Both the position numbers and the translations under genes were made by a program. 64,000 nucleotides of DNA. Origin: Stichopus chloronotus (Eukaryota; Echinodermata; Holothuroidea; Aspidochirotida; Stichopodidae). Positions 13,907 through 28,000 of this stretch are shown one piece after another (position 1 is the first letter of the stretch; each line of letters starts with the position of its first letter). The stretch is from NCBI GenBank assembly GCA_021234535.1, contig CM037843.1, positions 20,119,911-20,183,910 on the forward strand. Reading direction: 5' to 3'. The notes beneath the pieces are model-generated. The model was not told the origin of the DNA, searched no databases, and saw nothing but the letters and a program-made list of their open reading frames with translations.

Positions 13907-15929
13907 TCAAATTGGTGGAGAGCTCTTGGGAGACCTCACAGGGACGTCAGTACACCTGTTGGTTGTGTGACTGAGTTGTGATCACTTTAAAGACTTAGAA
14001 CTGCTCTACGTTGGTAATTTGAAAGGAATCAAGAATTATCCTGGCCTTTTTTTCTTAAGGTTAAAAAGAGCTGGCTTTGAGTACATTAGAGGTTGCTTCC
14101 AGGTGAAATTAAATTTTGAAAAAGTACCTTTTTGACTGGGTTAAGTTTGTAATTGCACTGCTATTTATAAAGCAAATTTATTTAAAATACAGTGGTTAGG
14201 GGGAATTTAGATGGTACATCTGGTTGAATGTAAAAGATCATTCAAGCAAAAAATACTCCCTAAGCCAGCTGGAAAGCTAATTTGAACAGGATGCATGTGT
14301 AGCACACGCCTTCTTTGATCCAGCGCGTGGGTATTTATTAAATATACCAAAATGAAGGGAGGGTTTAATCCTCTACTGGACTGTTTGGTTTGATGATTTC
14401 ACAGGTACCAATTATTATATCACAACAAAGAGAAATTAGGGTAGGGGGGCGGCTAGAATATGTGATTGTTATAATGGGGGCATAGATTATTTTAAAAGAA
14501 GTTCAATTGTCACAGTGCATGGGGTATAATTAAGGGGGTTTGGCTGATCTGACTATGTCACCGTGGTTGGTAAAGATTCTTCTCGTTGTGGCTTCCCTCT
14601 GTCCTCGCTGTCTAGTACCAGCTGAACCAGTTCCAATAACAAGCGACTCCACAAGCTCCACAAATATAATTAAATGAAACAAACGCTCAAGGGTTCCTTC
14701 CGATTTACGCCAGCACACTATATATTCAAGGGGCGCATCTAAGACCCCGATGCAGCTATGTCGAATGGGGGTCCGCACTTCCCCAAGAAAGAGTTACGCT
14801 TGTGCGTTTTATTTCAACTCCTCAAATAAAGTGAAAACATGACATCAAAGTTACCGGACTCTTTATTCCCGATGTCCACGTGGAACAGACAAATACGGAA
14901 TAGTAATAATAAAACGGAGTAAGCTTGCTAGCTGCAAGGTTATGTAATTTATTCTCCCGGCCTCTTCTTCGGGCCAAATTAATATAATAAAAATAATTTC
15001 ACCACTTGCACAAATCCTTCTAATTGTGAAGCGAACCTTATAGACACAATCCTCTTGAAAGTAACAAAAACCTGCCTTAGTCGGCCTTCACTTGGCAGCA
15101 GAAATCAATATGCTTGAACGCTATCTTAAAATGTGAGCAACCCTCCAGTGCGGAAGTCAATTGGGTTCTCCACTTAGTTTAATTCATGCACTTAGTATTT
15201 AAGGGAACTCTCCCTATAGCAGACCCTAGGTATAACACACGTACAATACACTCATGTTGCATACCCCTGTATACCATGTAACTTTCAGGGATGGGCTACT
15301 TTTCCAAAACAAATGGCATATCAACCAATGAAGTGAGTCTTCTAGATAAATTGACCATTGGCCAGAGCTACATGCTTCACATCAATTAGGTCACATACAT
15401 GACACATTCTGACTCACTACCATGTCCTCTGAGGATTCTTGAGCTAAACCAGTCATCCCTTTGTCCCAATTTTGCTATAAACCATACACTCTCTGCTTAA
15501 CCACCAAGATGATCAACAACTACTTTTCTGCCTCTCACAGAAAGGAGACAACAAACCCCATTCTCAAGACTCTAATCCCTCTGGTGAACAAAGAAGAAGT
15601 TTTACTGGGAAACAACATGGTCACTGACCCTCCCTTATGTTTACTTGGGAAGATGACGAACAGTATAAGAACAGAAAGAGAACAAAGTTAAAAGTCAGTG
15701 GTCTAATGCACATTACAAAAAAAACCTAACCGGAACAGGTTGAAAACAAAGATTACACTTGTGAAATTCCCCCTATTCCACACTTGCAAGAATAAACTTT
15801 CCAAGTAATCATGTTCTTCTGGTGTAGTTTTCTGATAAGCAAACCAGTAGTGGTGTAGATGCATTCTACCAGTGATGGGGGGGGGGGGGGTTGCAGAGGC
15901 TCAGGTGGCACCCACCATCACTTACGTGA

Positions 15930-16125
15930 TAGCCTAAAGTGTGTGAAGATAATTTTAGAGGCGTGCTATTATTGCTTGGAGGGCACCAGAAAAATGTTTG
16001 GATAAGAATACCACCTAGATCACCAGAAATGGTATTCCCAGGCTCAGCAAACAATCTTTTGGTGCCCCAAAAAACTGCTGGTGGGGAATTTGGCTCACTT
16101 GGCACCCCAAGTCGCACCAATACTT
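15930..16125. repeat. Dispersed repeat family 2, copy A
   Basis: Shares with 24010-24220 the ordered words GTGTGTGAAGAT, then AGGCG/GAGCACC, then GAAAATG/GAAATGG and GTGCCCC-CAAAAAACTGCTG, at about the same spacing. The copies are well diverged. No coding capacity was seen; probably an old non-autonomous transposable element. Confidence 0.6.
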
Positions 16126-16542
16126 AACCCAGCCAAACATGCAATGCATTTTTAATTCATGATATGAAAAAAGCAACCCAGTCACACAAGGTGGTTTGGT
16201 TTATATTGTGCCTGATGACATTTGTTGGATGTCATTGTTTGAAACAACTGATGACAATTTAGGGATTTAGTCATAATTGTCAGAAGGCCTCTTAGCTTGT
16301 GTCCCAAGGCTGTGATGTCTGGAGAAAAGTAACTGAGGGCCAGTTGTCTTGATACTGTGGGTGGAGATGTTTGCAAGGGTAGTTCACTTACATGTAAAAT
16401 GCATCCTTGGAAAGCGTTCATGTGTGTCGTAATGGTGAAAATTCCAGAACAGGGGATATTGACAGTTTGGACAGGAATAACACCCACCTGTAGGAGGAAT
16501 TCTGTTCATGCTGTGGTTCTCACTCTTTTTTGTATAGTTCCT

Positions 16543-17010
16543 TCAAAGTTTTTTGAACAGGCTCCCTTGATTCTGTTGCGTGCAGGTGACTTGTCTGTGT
16601 AGCACCTCAATGGTGGCTGCCCCTATATGGCTGCCACCCAGAAGAGCCTGCTGGCAATAGTCAAATGTTCCATTCACAGAGCCAAAACTTGATGAACTTA
16701 ATGATGGCCATTGACCGCTGCACACATGGTACCAAAGAGTACCAGGAGGATGTCTGGTTATAAGTTTGCCATGGTAGCAGTGTTCTCTTTTAAAAAAAGC
16801 CCTGCCAGCCAATTGCCTCACAGCTTTGAAACTGAGCATTGTGAATGACTTTGCTGAATCACAAGGAATTTGTCTCCAAAACCAATGGACATTGGTTTTT
16901 TTGTAGCAAGTAGCTGAACAAAAAATGTCTGCTACATGTGGTATCAGGTAGCAGGCATTGTTACAAATAAACAGTTGTACCTCTCTACAAAAGGTCAGTG
17001 CAACCTTCAT
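16543..17010 (-). other. 155-codon open frame, unclassified
   Basis: This is the longest uninterrupted frame in the spacer. It is rich in Cys and His but has no signal peptide, splice context or family motif that I can name. A second minus-strand frame (16182-16487) follows within 60 bases, so the two could be a broken reading frame of a mobile element or simply a stop-poor stretch. I do not call it a gene. Confidence 0.2.
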
Positions 17011-17514
17011 TCACAAGCACAAAGTAGGTATAAATCAATTTCGTAGTTTATCTGTTGTATCCAAAAGCAACAAGTGGATAGAAATACTGTAATGTACCTT
17101 GTAGTATTACTTTCAAATCGTTATTCTTCCAAAGTATTCTTTTACATGGTGTGCTTCATTTTGGCACCACTTTTTGGTTTTGCTGGGTCCATGGATTCTT
17201 TTGTGAAACAGAAATTGGTTCATTCAATACTCCATTGTTTTGTGATTTTAATTGATTCTGTTTTCCTTTTTTTCAGATTTCTGTCTAGCAGTTTATCAGG
17301 GTAAATATTTTTCTTTTCAGTATTGATTAACTGTAACCTGAAATAACTGTCTGTCCATCACTAGCTGTAAATAGAAAGAAATGAAGACCAAAATGCGAGG
17401 GTTTTTTTTGTATGTTTCTAGTCTTACATGCAGATTATTGAATTTTTCAAGATGTGACAAAAATGTTGAGTGGTCTTGAACCAAGGATCAATCACTTGTA
17501 ATAAGTCAAATACC

Positions 17515-17850
17515 TTTGACCTCCGAGTGACAGACATCATCTACTCATTAGGTGCTACCAAAGACAAAAGTTTGAAGTTCCAGCAACAGTTTGTTGCTGA
17601 GGTATCTCCCTTAATAGGGTTTTGTACTTTTGAGCTCTGGTGACCTCACATGACCTTTGACCTCCATGAAAAACAATAAGGATCACATACTCATAATGGA
17701 CTGCCAACGGACCAACTTAACAGTTCGAGCACCATTCCCTTCTTGAGATATAGTGTTTACAAGCCAAGGTGTCACTTACACACATAGACACACACACGCC
17801 ATCACCACTGCATAAATTCCTTGCCTGCTTTCGAATAATGTAGAATCATT
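17515..17850 (+). repeat. Dispersed repeat copy B, TGACCT sites plus CA run
   Basis: Contains GGTGACCTCACATGACCTTTGACC, then an ACTCATAATGG box, a CA-rich tract (17778-17800) and ATTCCTTGCCT, in the same order as the copy at 4.4 kb. The complement of its first half matches the duplicated block at 46.1-46.4 kb, including AACCCTAT next to the half-sites. Confidence 0.7.
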
Positions 17851-20685
17851 TTACAAGCTCCAGGTCTGGAGTATGATTTCCAGTTTTCATTTTTAGGAAT
17901 CTCAATCTTTGCCATTTTTGGGTTGGCAAACCTGAAGTCCATTTGCCAGAGTTTCGTTGGGAACTGCCAGTCAACCATGAAATTCAACTCGTTGCATTGC
18001 AGCCAATATGTTAGCATTCCATTTGGCAAAGCATTTTGTAAATTGCAGTGATTCAGTGTTTTCAGCAGTAATTAATTGCAAAACAGTAATGGTAGGGAGT
18101 AAACAAAATTTGTGACTGTTTATGATCGTTCTTTCACATCCTTAGTCATTTTTTACGTGGCAGAAAAATGTAGTCCAGCAGTAGTCTAGTAGACCACCAT
18201 TACAATAAAGTTATTAAGTGGTAGATTACTGCAATTAGTGGTAGACTTGGGGTCTCTGACATACCTCATTCAGATGGAAGAGCGTGTTAATGTAACGCTG
18301 AGACAAAAGATAAATCAAAGACTTATCACATGCTTTCTAAAAATTGCTTAAAATATATTCATTGCTGTTATTTCTTATTGCTGCCAAGTGTTAGCAGTCC
18401 AGAAAAGAAAGTAACTTGATCACATGTGAAAGTCCATATTGATTGAAAAGTATATGTATAGAGTTATGTTTTATATCTTTTGGAATACTGTTATATACAT
18501 TTTTGTGGTCATATTCTGCTTGAGATGACATACCACATTCTGCCAACTTTTTTTTGTTTTCATTTTCAACTAACCTGACAGCAGGAATTTCACTCCACAT
18601 AAAAAGGGTAATCCTCTTGTAAATTCAATTTCTATGAGTGGGACCCACACTTAACCTTTTTATTTAAGCTGTTGACTATGAGGATTTCTTGCAATAGCTT
18701 TTTCCATCAGAACTAATTTTTACCACTGATCTCTACACTTACTATATTGGTAATTCTGTCCCCTGTGAAGTCACCAGGGAGGGGGGGGGGGTGAGGTTTC
18801 AGCCATTTTGTTTTATCGAAAAAAGCTGGCGCCAAACGCAAATGATACAGATTCTTCACGGCCATCACTGCACTTCTCGTCTCCGTAGTACAAAAATTGT
18901 GACTGAGACTGTATTGTAATTGCATAGGGTACACACCACCTGCTCATGTTCAGTGACAGCCAGAGTGCCAAATTAATTGGAAGCAATGATGCCAAGTTTT
19001 TTCACCCAAAAGACTCATTTGCAGTGGCTTCAAACCACTGAGCTGTTCCACCTATCTGGTCAATATGGAGATCAATGGTTTTCACCCATGATACTTCCCA
19101 GAGGGTTATTACTCAAACAGCTGAGGTAGGTTGCACAGAAAAGTTAATTCACAAGCTATGCTTCTGTTACAGTATTCATTTTCAGTCAAATATTAAGTAA
19201 ACAAAAATAAATGACCATTGTTTAAAAATATTCCTATACTTAGAGACACCATATTCTCCATCAAAAAGTTTTCTCTCACAAATAGAATCTGAAAGACAGC
19301 TTCTCAATACAAAATCTACATTTCAACTCTTAACAGTGTCCAGTTTACCTCGAGCACCCTTTCAAAGGAAAGAAATGTCTGAACATTGTTACTGTTCTTT
19401 GGTACCCTGCAAAGTCCAACGAGAGAAGAATCTCCCTTTATATGAAAGTACTAAGTTACAAAAGAAGAACAACTAACTTATACAGATCACTTGCATTGAT
19501 GCCATATCACAAAAATGGCACCCTCCTTAAAGCCAAAAAATGAACAGCGTGTAAACAATGCAGTTTTGTTCACGGGCCTAACGTTGCAACTTACACGGAT
19601 AGTCTACAGCCCTGGTCATACACACAGCATGGCTCTGGTGAAGAATGTGAAGAGCAAGAGGTTTGATACCAGGGACTTTCCCAGGGCATGAATTCCTGGA
19701 ATCTCCGTGCTTTTCCATGTAGTGCCTGATGGAGGGCGCTGTGCTGTGTCATTGTGACATCATAAGCATGGGATAATTAAGATATCGATGGGAGCAGATG
19801 CAATAAACTCTGCATAACTTCATGTCTTCATTTTTAAAATTGAATATTCATTGCAATATGCAAAAGCTAATTACTTCATGCAAGGACATGCTAACATCCA
19901 GCGATTGAGAAAGACATCTGTAATGACTGCACACAATTTTTCTCCACTTGGTGATGACACTAACCAACTTCTTCTATATCACCAAATGCATATCAAAGTC
20001 CTAATTAAGTTGATAACTTTGTGAATGTATCCAGTGTTAATATCAGCATTTGAAAAGTATGGTTTTATTGCTATAGCCAAAGCCTTTAAAAATCGATTTA
20101 AGAATATAGAGACTTAAGTTGCCATAAAATATCTTGAATGAAGCCAGCACAGTCTGAACAACATATCATTATGGAAGAGTGTTAACCCTTTTCCTCTGCT
20201 GAAGAGCATAAATGGAAGACATCCTGCTCAAACAGATGATACCCTGCAAAAAAAAGGAAACACTCTTTTGTAACTTTCTAATATCAAACAATTTCTAAAA
20301 TAAGGATTCTTAATAGGCTTCATCTTATGAAGGTGGATATTATTACAGCCTTGTTAGAGCAAAGAATGATCACTTAGATGTACTAGGTTTTTCAAGTAAT
20401 TTTAACTGTTTTCTGTTCACACTGCTTACTCCATGGTGTTTGTCATTTTTTTCTTTGCTACATTAGGCGTATCACGATCAACGTGAGGAGGGCCAAACGT
20501 TGCAGGTACTGTAGTGCCAGGCAGGGTGAACGTTTCAATGTAGTCTACGTATTGTGCTGTAACATATGTGATGAAGGTAACTATGTTGGCCAGACGGGCA
20601 GCATATTTAGGCTTAGGTTTAACAAGCAAAAAAAAAAAAAACAATACGAGATGAATCTTTAAGCTATCCTGTTTGAAAACACTGG

Positions 20686-21146
20686 TGCCTGAGATCACAA
20701 CTTTAAATCCTGCCTCATGAGTCGCCTGATGAGTCCCAATAAGGAACAAAACTGGTTGCGACGTGGATTTTTCTGGTGTCGTTCAATTATTATCTAACTT
20801 CTAATTCGTCTATCATCCCAAATAATCCTTAATTTCATCTATAATTTGACCTTCATCTGGGATCCTCACATAACAAAATATGCTAGGTTATTAAATAGGC
20901 ACAAGGGTGTCCCCTATGCAATAAAATGTTCTTGTGACAGAGTGTATGTAAGGTCAAAATTCACCTAACAACACCAGAAGCAAAGCTCTGGTTGAATGTA
21001 AAGGAGTGCATGCTGTTGCCTGAGATCACAAGGTCAAATCCTGCTGTCGCCTGATGAGCCAAAAGGGGACAAAACCAGTCGTGACATGGACTTTTCTGGT
21101 GTCATTCAATGATAACCTAACTTTGTCTGTCATCCCAAATACTCTA
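20686..21146. repeat. Pair of about 140-bp direct repeats
   Basis: Units at 20686-20828 and 21017-21146 share TGCCTGAGATCACAA, GTCGCCTGATGAG, GACTTTTCTGGTGTC (one mismatch) and CATCCCAAATA in the same order. A diverged spacer of about 190 bases separates them. They look like a duplicated element or two insertions of one repeat. Confidence 0.7.
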
Positions 21147-21440
21147 TGATCATCAGTGTTATTAAATAGTAATTTAATTTCTTTGTAGGGGAATCAAGGA
21201 ATCGGGTATGAATAAAGAAAGCATCAGGTCGATGTAAAATTCCTGTCTGTTAACTTGTAGACTTCTGACCGGGTTTGCTCAAGGGACAGGAGTGGGTGAG
21301 CTGCTGATGACTTAGGTATTAATTGACACACAGGGAAACAATACATCAGACCACACTGTTCCATTTAAAATGTATCGAGCTAGTTTGATGAATATGGCAG
21401 TAATACAAAGGATTAAATACTAAGCTATGCACAACGTAAT

Positions 21441-21592
21441 CATTTTACACAGTTCACGGTGTAAACATATTTAGTTCAGGTGGGTTTGATTCCTGTTTTT
21501 GTCATATCCCAGTAACCATTGTACACAATTCATTGTGTAAACATATTTACTTCAGGTGGGTTTTATTTCTATTCTTGTCATATCCCAATGTA
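21441..21592. repeat. Two-unit 76-bp tandem repeat
   Basis: Units 21441-21516 and 21517-21592 are highly similar, sharing GTGTAAACATATTTA, TTCAGGTGGGTTT and TTGTCATATCCCA. Each begins with an inverted repeat; in unit 2 it is nearly perfect (TACACAAT-TC-ATTGTGTA). The repeat lies about 440 bases downstream of the ACP7 stop codon. Confidence 0.75.
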
Positions 21593-22034
21593 ATTTGACA
21601 ACTGAAGAGAAACTCGCTTGAGTATCGATTTTTGAAAATTTCATATTGACATAATGCCATTGTAATATGCAACTTTTTTCATTTCCTTGTTGCATGTTTC
21701 ACTAGTTTTAAATCCACCACTTGGTGACAAGACTATGACTGACGAAATCTGGCAGGTCAAGAGTGCTGAGGCCAGGGATTTGATTCTGTGAAGGCAATTA
21801 CCCTACTTCCTTCCTTCAGGAAATTTACAGTGTATTAATGATAAGGATACAACACATACACAATTACACATGTAGCCGACTACAGCTGCTGAATACATGG
21901 AAAAGGCAAACTGAGAACATACAGGTACAATTACACGCTATTCTTTTCTTACATGTTAATTGATTCCAACAGGAAAACAAAAGCAAACAAAGAGAAGGTT
22001 GTCCTTACCTGAATAGACTGTTGATCAGCTACGA

Positions 22035-25000
22035 TTATTGCCAAGCACTGAATCCATGTTTAGTTTTGATGATTGTGATACTGTCGATAATTTTTCCTCC
22101 CTGCAAGAAACAGAAGCAATGTTTAATGTGTCTCCGATCCTGATAGATCTAGACATGTACGTGATCACAATAAATCTATCTCAGTGTTCTCCATGGGAAG
22201 AGGGTTTTGGAATAACCACTCAAGTAAGAACGTCTACCACTTCCAGCAATCTGGGAGGCTTTCTTGGTACGCTACATGCCAACCGATGGTGAAAATTTGA
22301 GTTAGTTAACCGAAAATGATGTCCCTAGAACCGCACTTCATCAACTGGATACCGAAAGATACTAGCCATTAGCAATTGTGGTTAACCCTTGAAGGTATAC
22401 ATCAGCAAAGAGTGCAGTAGCTAGCATAGAAGGCTATATAACTTTTAATCTCAACAGGTTTCTCACACAGGCTCACATAGCATACAAACACTATTAAATT
22501 TGATGATGGACACAAAAAGTGGTACAAAACAGAATGATGAAACTTGCATATTTACTACTGTTTGCACTGGGTCCCCGGGTACCGAGCTGACAACAGAACC
22601 CAGTCCTGAAATTGAAACCCACATCCACACTTTTCCTAACATACATTGTATGTCTGATAACTAAACTATTACTTCTTCCTAACTCAGAACACTTCATTGT
22701 CATGCTGTAAATAAAATACATTCACCTTCTAAGCAATATGTCATATTAAGACTAATAATGTAATCCAATCATCCTGTTGCAAACCTTACAAGACATACTG
22801 CAGCATAACTGTTGAAAAGATGTCTCATAATGTGTAAACTATAGCAGCAATGCTGCAGTCTCTCAACCCCTTCTGTTGTCATAACATCTTCAATTATTAA
22901 GTTGGGACAGTATCATGGTCCGTATTTAATACCTACAAAAAATCATACTGGGTGGGGGGGGGGGGGACAGTACAGATAATGAGAGTTATTGATGGGAGAG
23001 ACAGACATCCTCTAGCAATACAGTACCACATAATCGCTGATTACACTTAGTTTGTAGAGCTAATATTGAAACAGGACGACAGCTTCCTGTCGGGTGACGT
23101 CACCTGATCGTCGGAGACCTGCTCCAAGCTAAGATGTGTCTTATTATGTATCTGCATTCTGGTATAACCATAGTCTGCATTACGAAAGGCTGACCACACC
23201 TTCTGCGGCCCAAATCCGTCATGTCTCTCTCGACAGCCCTGAAAGAACGATTTTCAGACGGTCACAGAATTACGGAGGTTAACGCGTAATGTGTAGTTAT
23301 TTCTTACAAGCTTATGTGTGGGAATTAGAAACAATAGCTGAAACTCTGTAATGCTGGAAACTTACTGCCTCTACTAGAACTCTCATGCAGGAACTTTCCA
23401 TCTCCCAGAGTGGGATGCTCTATCAACTGTCTGTCTGAAATTCTCATAAAAATAACCAGTCATGAAGCCAGACCTTTCACTCCCTCAGATGTACCTAATC
23501 CACATATCGGAAATTTTACAAGAGCACAATTCACCATAAAGTTGGAACAGCGCTAGCTTAATACGTTTCCTCGTTCAGGAGGTTGGGAGCTACTTTGACA
23601 TTTGACATCTATCTTCAAAACTACACCACTTCATCACACCACATATGTTTTAACTTCAGTTCTCATAAGCCTGAATTAAAGTAACATAAATCTTACTGCA
23701 GAACCAGTGATGATGTGAACTGGTGCCTTAGGGTCTGTGTAAGGTTCCCTAGTGCCATTGTATACCTGGTGAAGAAAAACATGAGACTTCTTCTCTTCAG
23801 TCTTCCAAAACAGACAACTCTTTGAAGTAGGAAAAAATCACATTATACAATCTATTTTAAATATATGGAGTACCAAATGCTTGCATTGTTTGGCTATAGC
23901 ATGTAGTACAGCTTGAATCAGAACGATAATTATTAGAGTCATTGCAAACATAGATTGCAGCCCACTGTTGGCACTTAAATCATTCCAGTGGCAGAGTGAG
24001 TGCATCTTTCCTGGAGGTGCTGAGCCTCAAATGGCTTCAAAGTGTGTGAAGATCACCTTAGTGGAGCACCGCCTCAGGTTGGCATGGAGTGTAAAAGAAA
24101 ATCTTTGAAAATACCCCCTACATTGCTGAAAATGGCTTTTCTAGACTTACTTTCACTTTCTAGGCATACTTTCACTCCTACGGTGCCCCTCAAAAAACTG
24201 CTGTTGCCTCAACCAACCCACCACTGATTCATTCTACAGTAGCTTATGTGCACTTCAATGATCATTTCACTTGAAGACATAACAATGTAAGCAGTTCACT
24301 AGCTATGACACGTCTTGATTATTTCTAACATGTTTATACCTTTCCATTATAAACTGGCCATAGACGCTCATAGGTATGTTCGTGAGCCCAAAATTCAAGA
24401 TCCACCCCTGTAAGAGAAATAAATAACAGATTCTGAGGTGAAATCAAACATATTCAAAACAGAGCATCCTTCACCCTTCCCACAACTCCCACTCCTCCTC
24501 CACACACCCCCCCCCCTTTCCCTCCACTGCGCAGACATACTCCCTGTACCTAAAGGAAAGGACAGCAAAAAATAGTCTTCCACCAATCAAAAGGAAATCT
24601 TTGACAGAACTTCATGGTGAATTTGGTACGTAGGCATGCTTGAGACATGACTGGTTTGTCTCCCGACATCAAGGATACAAGCTGCTCAGAGTGCAACGAA
24701 CAAAAAATATAAGCTACATTCATTCTTAACTAAAAGGTATGGGTCGTGAATCACTAGCATACAAAACTGCTCTCATCACACTGGGCCAGCATTGGTTTCA
24801 TTATTACAAATATTTGTTCTCAGATGACATTATTTCTACATAAAATCTCATTCATTTTGTTCAAAATTCAAACAAACAAATTTAAATTACTACAGTCTTA
24901 ATAACATCAACCCTTTTCGTTATTAATGAGCCATAGCAATCAGCAATCGTTGGCAATTTCAGACAGTTTAGAGACATTTGATCAGGAAATTGCAAGAAAT

Positions 25001-28000
25001 ATTGATGACTATTACTCACCATACTTGTAAAATAGTTCCTCGAAATTTCGCTTCACCTGAAAAGGATTGTGGGGTAAATTTTCTTGAAAAAATGACTGCA
25101 AAGTGAATTCCACATGTGAGGCTAATAGTAAAATGCAAGGTTGTAAGAATGTAATGCTTCCCTAAAATCCATTCCCTCCTATTTTCAATTGTTTGTAGAA
25201 CTGTCATATTCTCTGCCATAACTAAAGAGGCACATTGAAAGAGAAATTACACCTTGGCCTCCCTTCAACAGGTGTGATTGCATCGCCAACTCTGGTGATA
25301 TCACATAAATGCAAGATTTCTTGACAGACTACCAAAATTTCAAAATCTTTGACACACACACACAAAAACAAAAAAAAAACAGATGTACAACAGGTAAACA
25401 AAAAACCTGTAGTTTGATGCACTCATTGGCATCTGCAGATAGCTTAAAGCAGCACACTGAAGTGATGCTGATAACTTTATGAAGACTTTGATGAGTAAGA
25501 CCACATGACAATGCTTACAATTAGAATAATCAATCAATTTGTCAAATTCAGCACTTCTAAAATTGTTTCGATAAAATTTTTGAGTATTCTGACTTTGTTT
25601 GTACTGGTGGTGTGCATGTATGACTTAGTGCCAATGTGACAAAGTGTCTAGTCAAGACGTCACTCGGACCTTGGATTTGTGACCACCGGTCTCTACTTAC
25701 CACACCGACATATGCTGTACAATCGTCGAGGTCGTTATTGGTACAATACACTGGCCTATGGCCCATGGTGATGATCCACGGTCTATGTTTTCTGTTCTCT
25801 GGCTTGGATGCTTCCTACAAATATGAAGCATTGTTGTTATACAACCTGAATTTGCACCCACAAGAACACACTGGAGATCAAATGAAATTCACCCAGTGAT
25901 ATCTCTAAAGCAGGACGTACGGTTACATGGGGTATTCTTAAAAGTACACCAAAGGAGTGGCTATATTTCTCACAGTTGTAAAAAGCTATAAAAACTACTC
26001 TACTGTGGTATATTTCTCAAAAAAAAAAAACAAAGAAACAAGCAAAAAAAAACCCCTAATTTCTGTAAAAAATGTGTTTATAAAGGAGTTTCGCTGTGGA
26101 TATTTGAAAGGAAGTGTCTGAAGTGCCATACGTTTACCACAGGGCATGGTTCGGCTAACTTTTTAGCCGAAGAAACTAAATCACTCTTCTGGCTACATAA
26201 TTAACATCCTAATCACTGGAATTTCTCTTGAAAAGGGACATGGCCTACATCTTGTTTTCTAGGTTGATATCAAATGAAAGAGAACGATGGAAGATTAACA
26301 ACAAAGGCTCAGAATGTTTTTCTACAAACAGCACATCCTGCTTTAATACTCAGTATGCACAATAATCACAAACAGATATCGGTTTCCTGTAGCTCGTTTG
26401 TTCTCAGATTTCGGTTTCGAGTCTGTAAACATGTCACAGAATATGAAGAGTGACAGTTAACATTTCTAAAAGGTGACTTTGACTTGATCACAACACTGAA
26501 TACAAATTTAAAAGGCGTCATAGATATTGTAGGGGACACAACATAAAGTTAGTTGCAGGCAACCGATAGTTCATTGGCGGCGCATTGTTATGAGGCCTGC
26601 TGAACAAACGAACTGTCAGTTGCCAGTTATAAGTACAACCTTGAAATCATCTTTGCCTCTTTTGAGAACAAATCACTGAAAACTCAGTTCAGAAACCTGC
26701 TACTTATCTATGCACATACACACAGAGAAGGAAGAGGTTACCTGTAGATCATTCTGCAGCCATGCCATCTGATTTTTGGATTGTTGAAACCCATACAGAG
26801 GGAAAAAATACACTTCAGTGGAAAATGCAATGATGTGAGCAGGCCCGATATTCCAACTGAAAGAGAAACAACAAGTGTCTTTTACAAATATAATGGAATT
26901 TTCATATACCTCAGAACAGACAAAGCTTTTTCTGACTGACCACCATTGGAATTGTTTCTGAACTGACAAACTGCAGTTACAGAGAGGTGGAGTATGGAAT
27001 CACTGAAGGAGTTTACAGAGTGTGAACTTAAGTTTATAAAGTGTGAATCTAAGTTTATAGACTGTGAATTTAAGAAAAGTGAAAGTTGTTTTGTCCCTCC
27101 AGTGTTTCTGTAAGAGAGATGATTTGATGCCATTCTAGCTAACATTTTTGACAACTACTCAAAAAAGACAACTGTCTGACAAATATTTCCATAACATTCA
27201 AGTTCAGAACTTTGCTAGAATGTCACACAGGTACAGTCTGGCTACAAATTGAACAGTTATTATTCCACAAAGTCAGTATGGAAATTGACATACAGTGAAG
27301 AGTGAATTTCAAACTGGAATTTTAGTTACTAAAAGGATCAAGTGGCCAGTTGCCAGAAATTAAGAAGCATTCTGGAAAATAAATTGCTGTTTGTTCAGTG
27401 TCTCACTACTTACCTGTACCACAAATTTTCACTCTCATTGTAGTTTGGCATCGAAAATCTGCTTTTATAATTAGTAAAGTTACTGCAGGAGAACAAAAGA
27501 GAGAATCACATGCATTGGTCAACCTTTCCCATCCAATCAAACACTTTATTTACTGTAAAAAAATTTATTTTACATTGTTGGGCGGTTCATGTACGTCATT
27601 AGGAAGTGATCAGATGCAATGGAATGTAAAAGCAAGCTAAACATTTGTTTGTAACTTTTATGCAATAGAACAAATAAACAAACACCTGTCATTTGTTATC
27701 TTCAGTGCCTGCACACATATTTGAGAAATCCAGGAAACGTGCCATTACTTACAAAGACCGAGATTCAAAATCTGGAACCACTTACACATTCCTAGTCAGG
27801 TTACCTCTGAATTCACAAATCTTCTACAAATATACCTGCAACCCCCTGAGCAAATTTTTTCATGCATGTGGTTACCTCTAAAGTTGTGAAACTTATGCAT
27901 ACAATCTTGCCACTACATACCGTAAGCATCTTTTGTTCATGGTTACGTCCCACGCATACAGTAAATGGAAGTTTGACTTCAGTGAAGTGCTGCTACAGTA

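Larger units (their letters stand above)
13907..22034. other. Intergenic spacer between convergent GNMT and ACP7
   Basis: It holds the 3' flanks of both genes and a dense set of repeats listed separately (15.9, 17.5, 20.7/21.0 and 21.4 kb). G runs occur at 15877-15890 and 18781-18790. I saw no exon with family support. The best open frame (16543-17010, minus) is described on its own. Confidence 0.6.

Noticed and set aside
23062..23103. Read-through of ACP7 exon 11 to an early stop
   Set aside because: The donor at this point joins in phase to exon 12, which gives the conserved C-terminus (GGKIIDSI).
25262..25300. Possible extra ACP7 exon (VGDAITPVEGRPR in one frame)
   Set aside because: In the phase required by its neighbours it meets a stop codon after eight codons.
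25636..25899. Plus-strand ORF opposite an ACP7 exon
   Set aside because: Shadow frame; the minus strand has the conserved phosphatase residues and splice sites.
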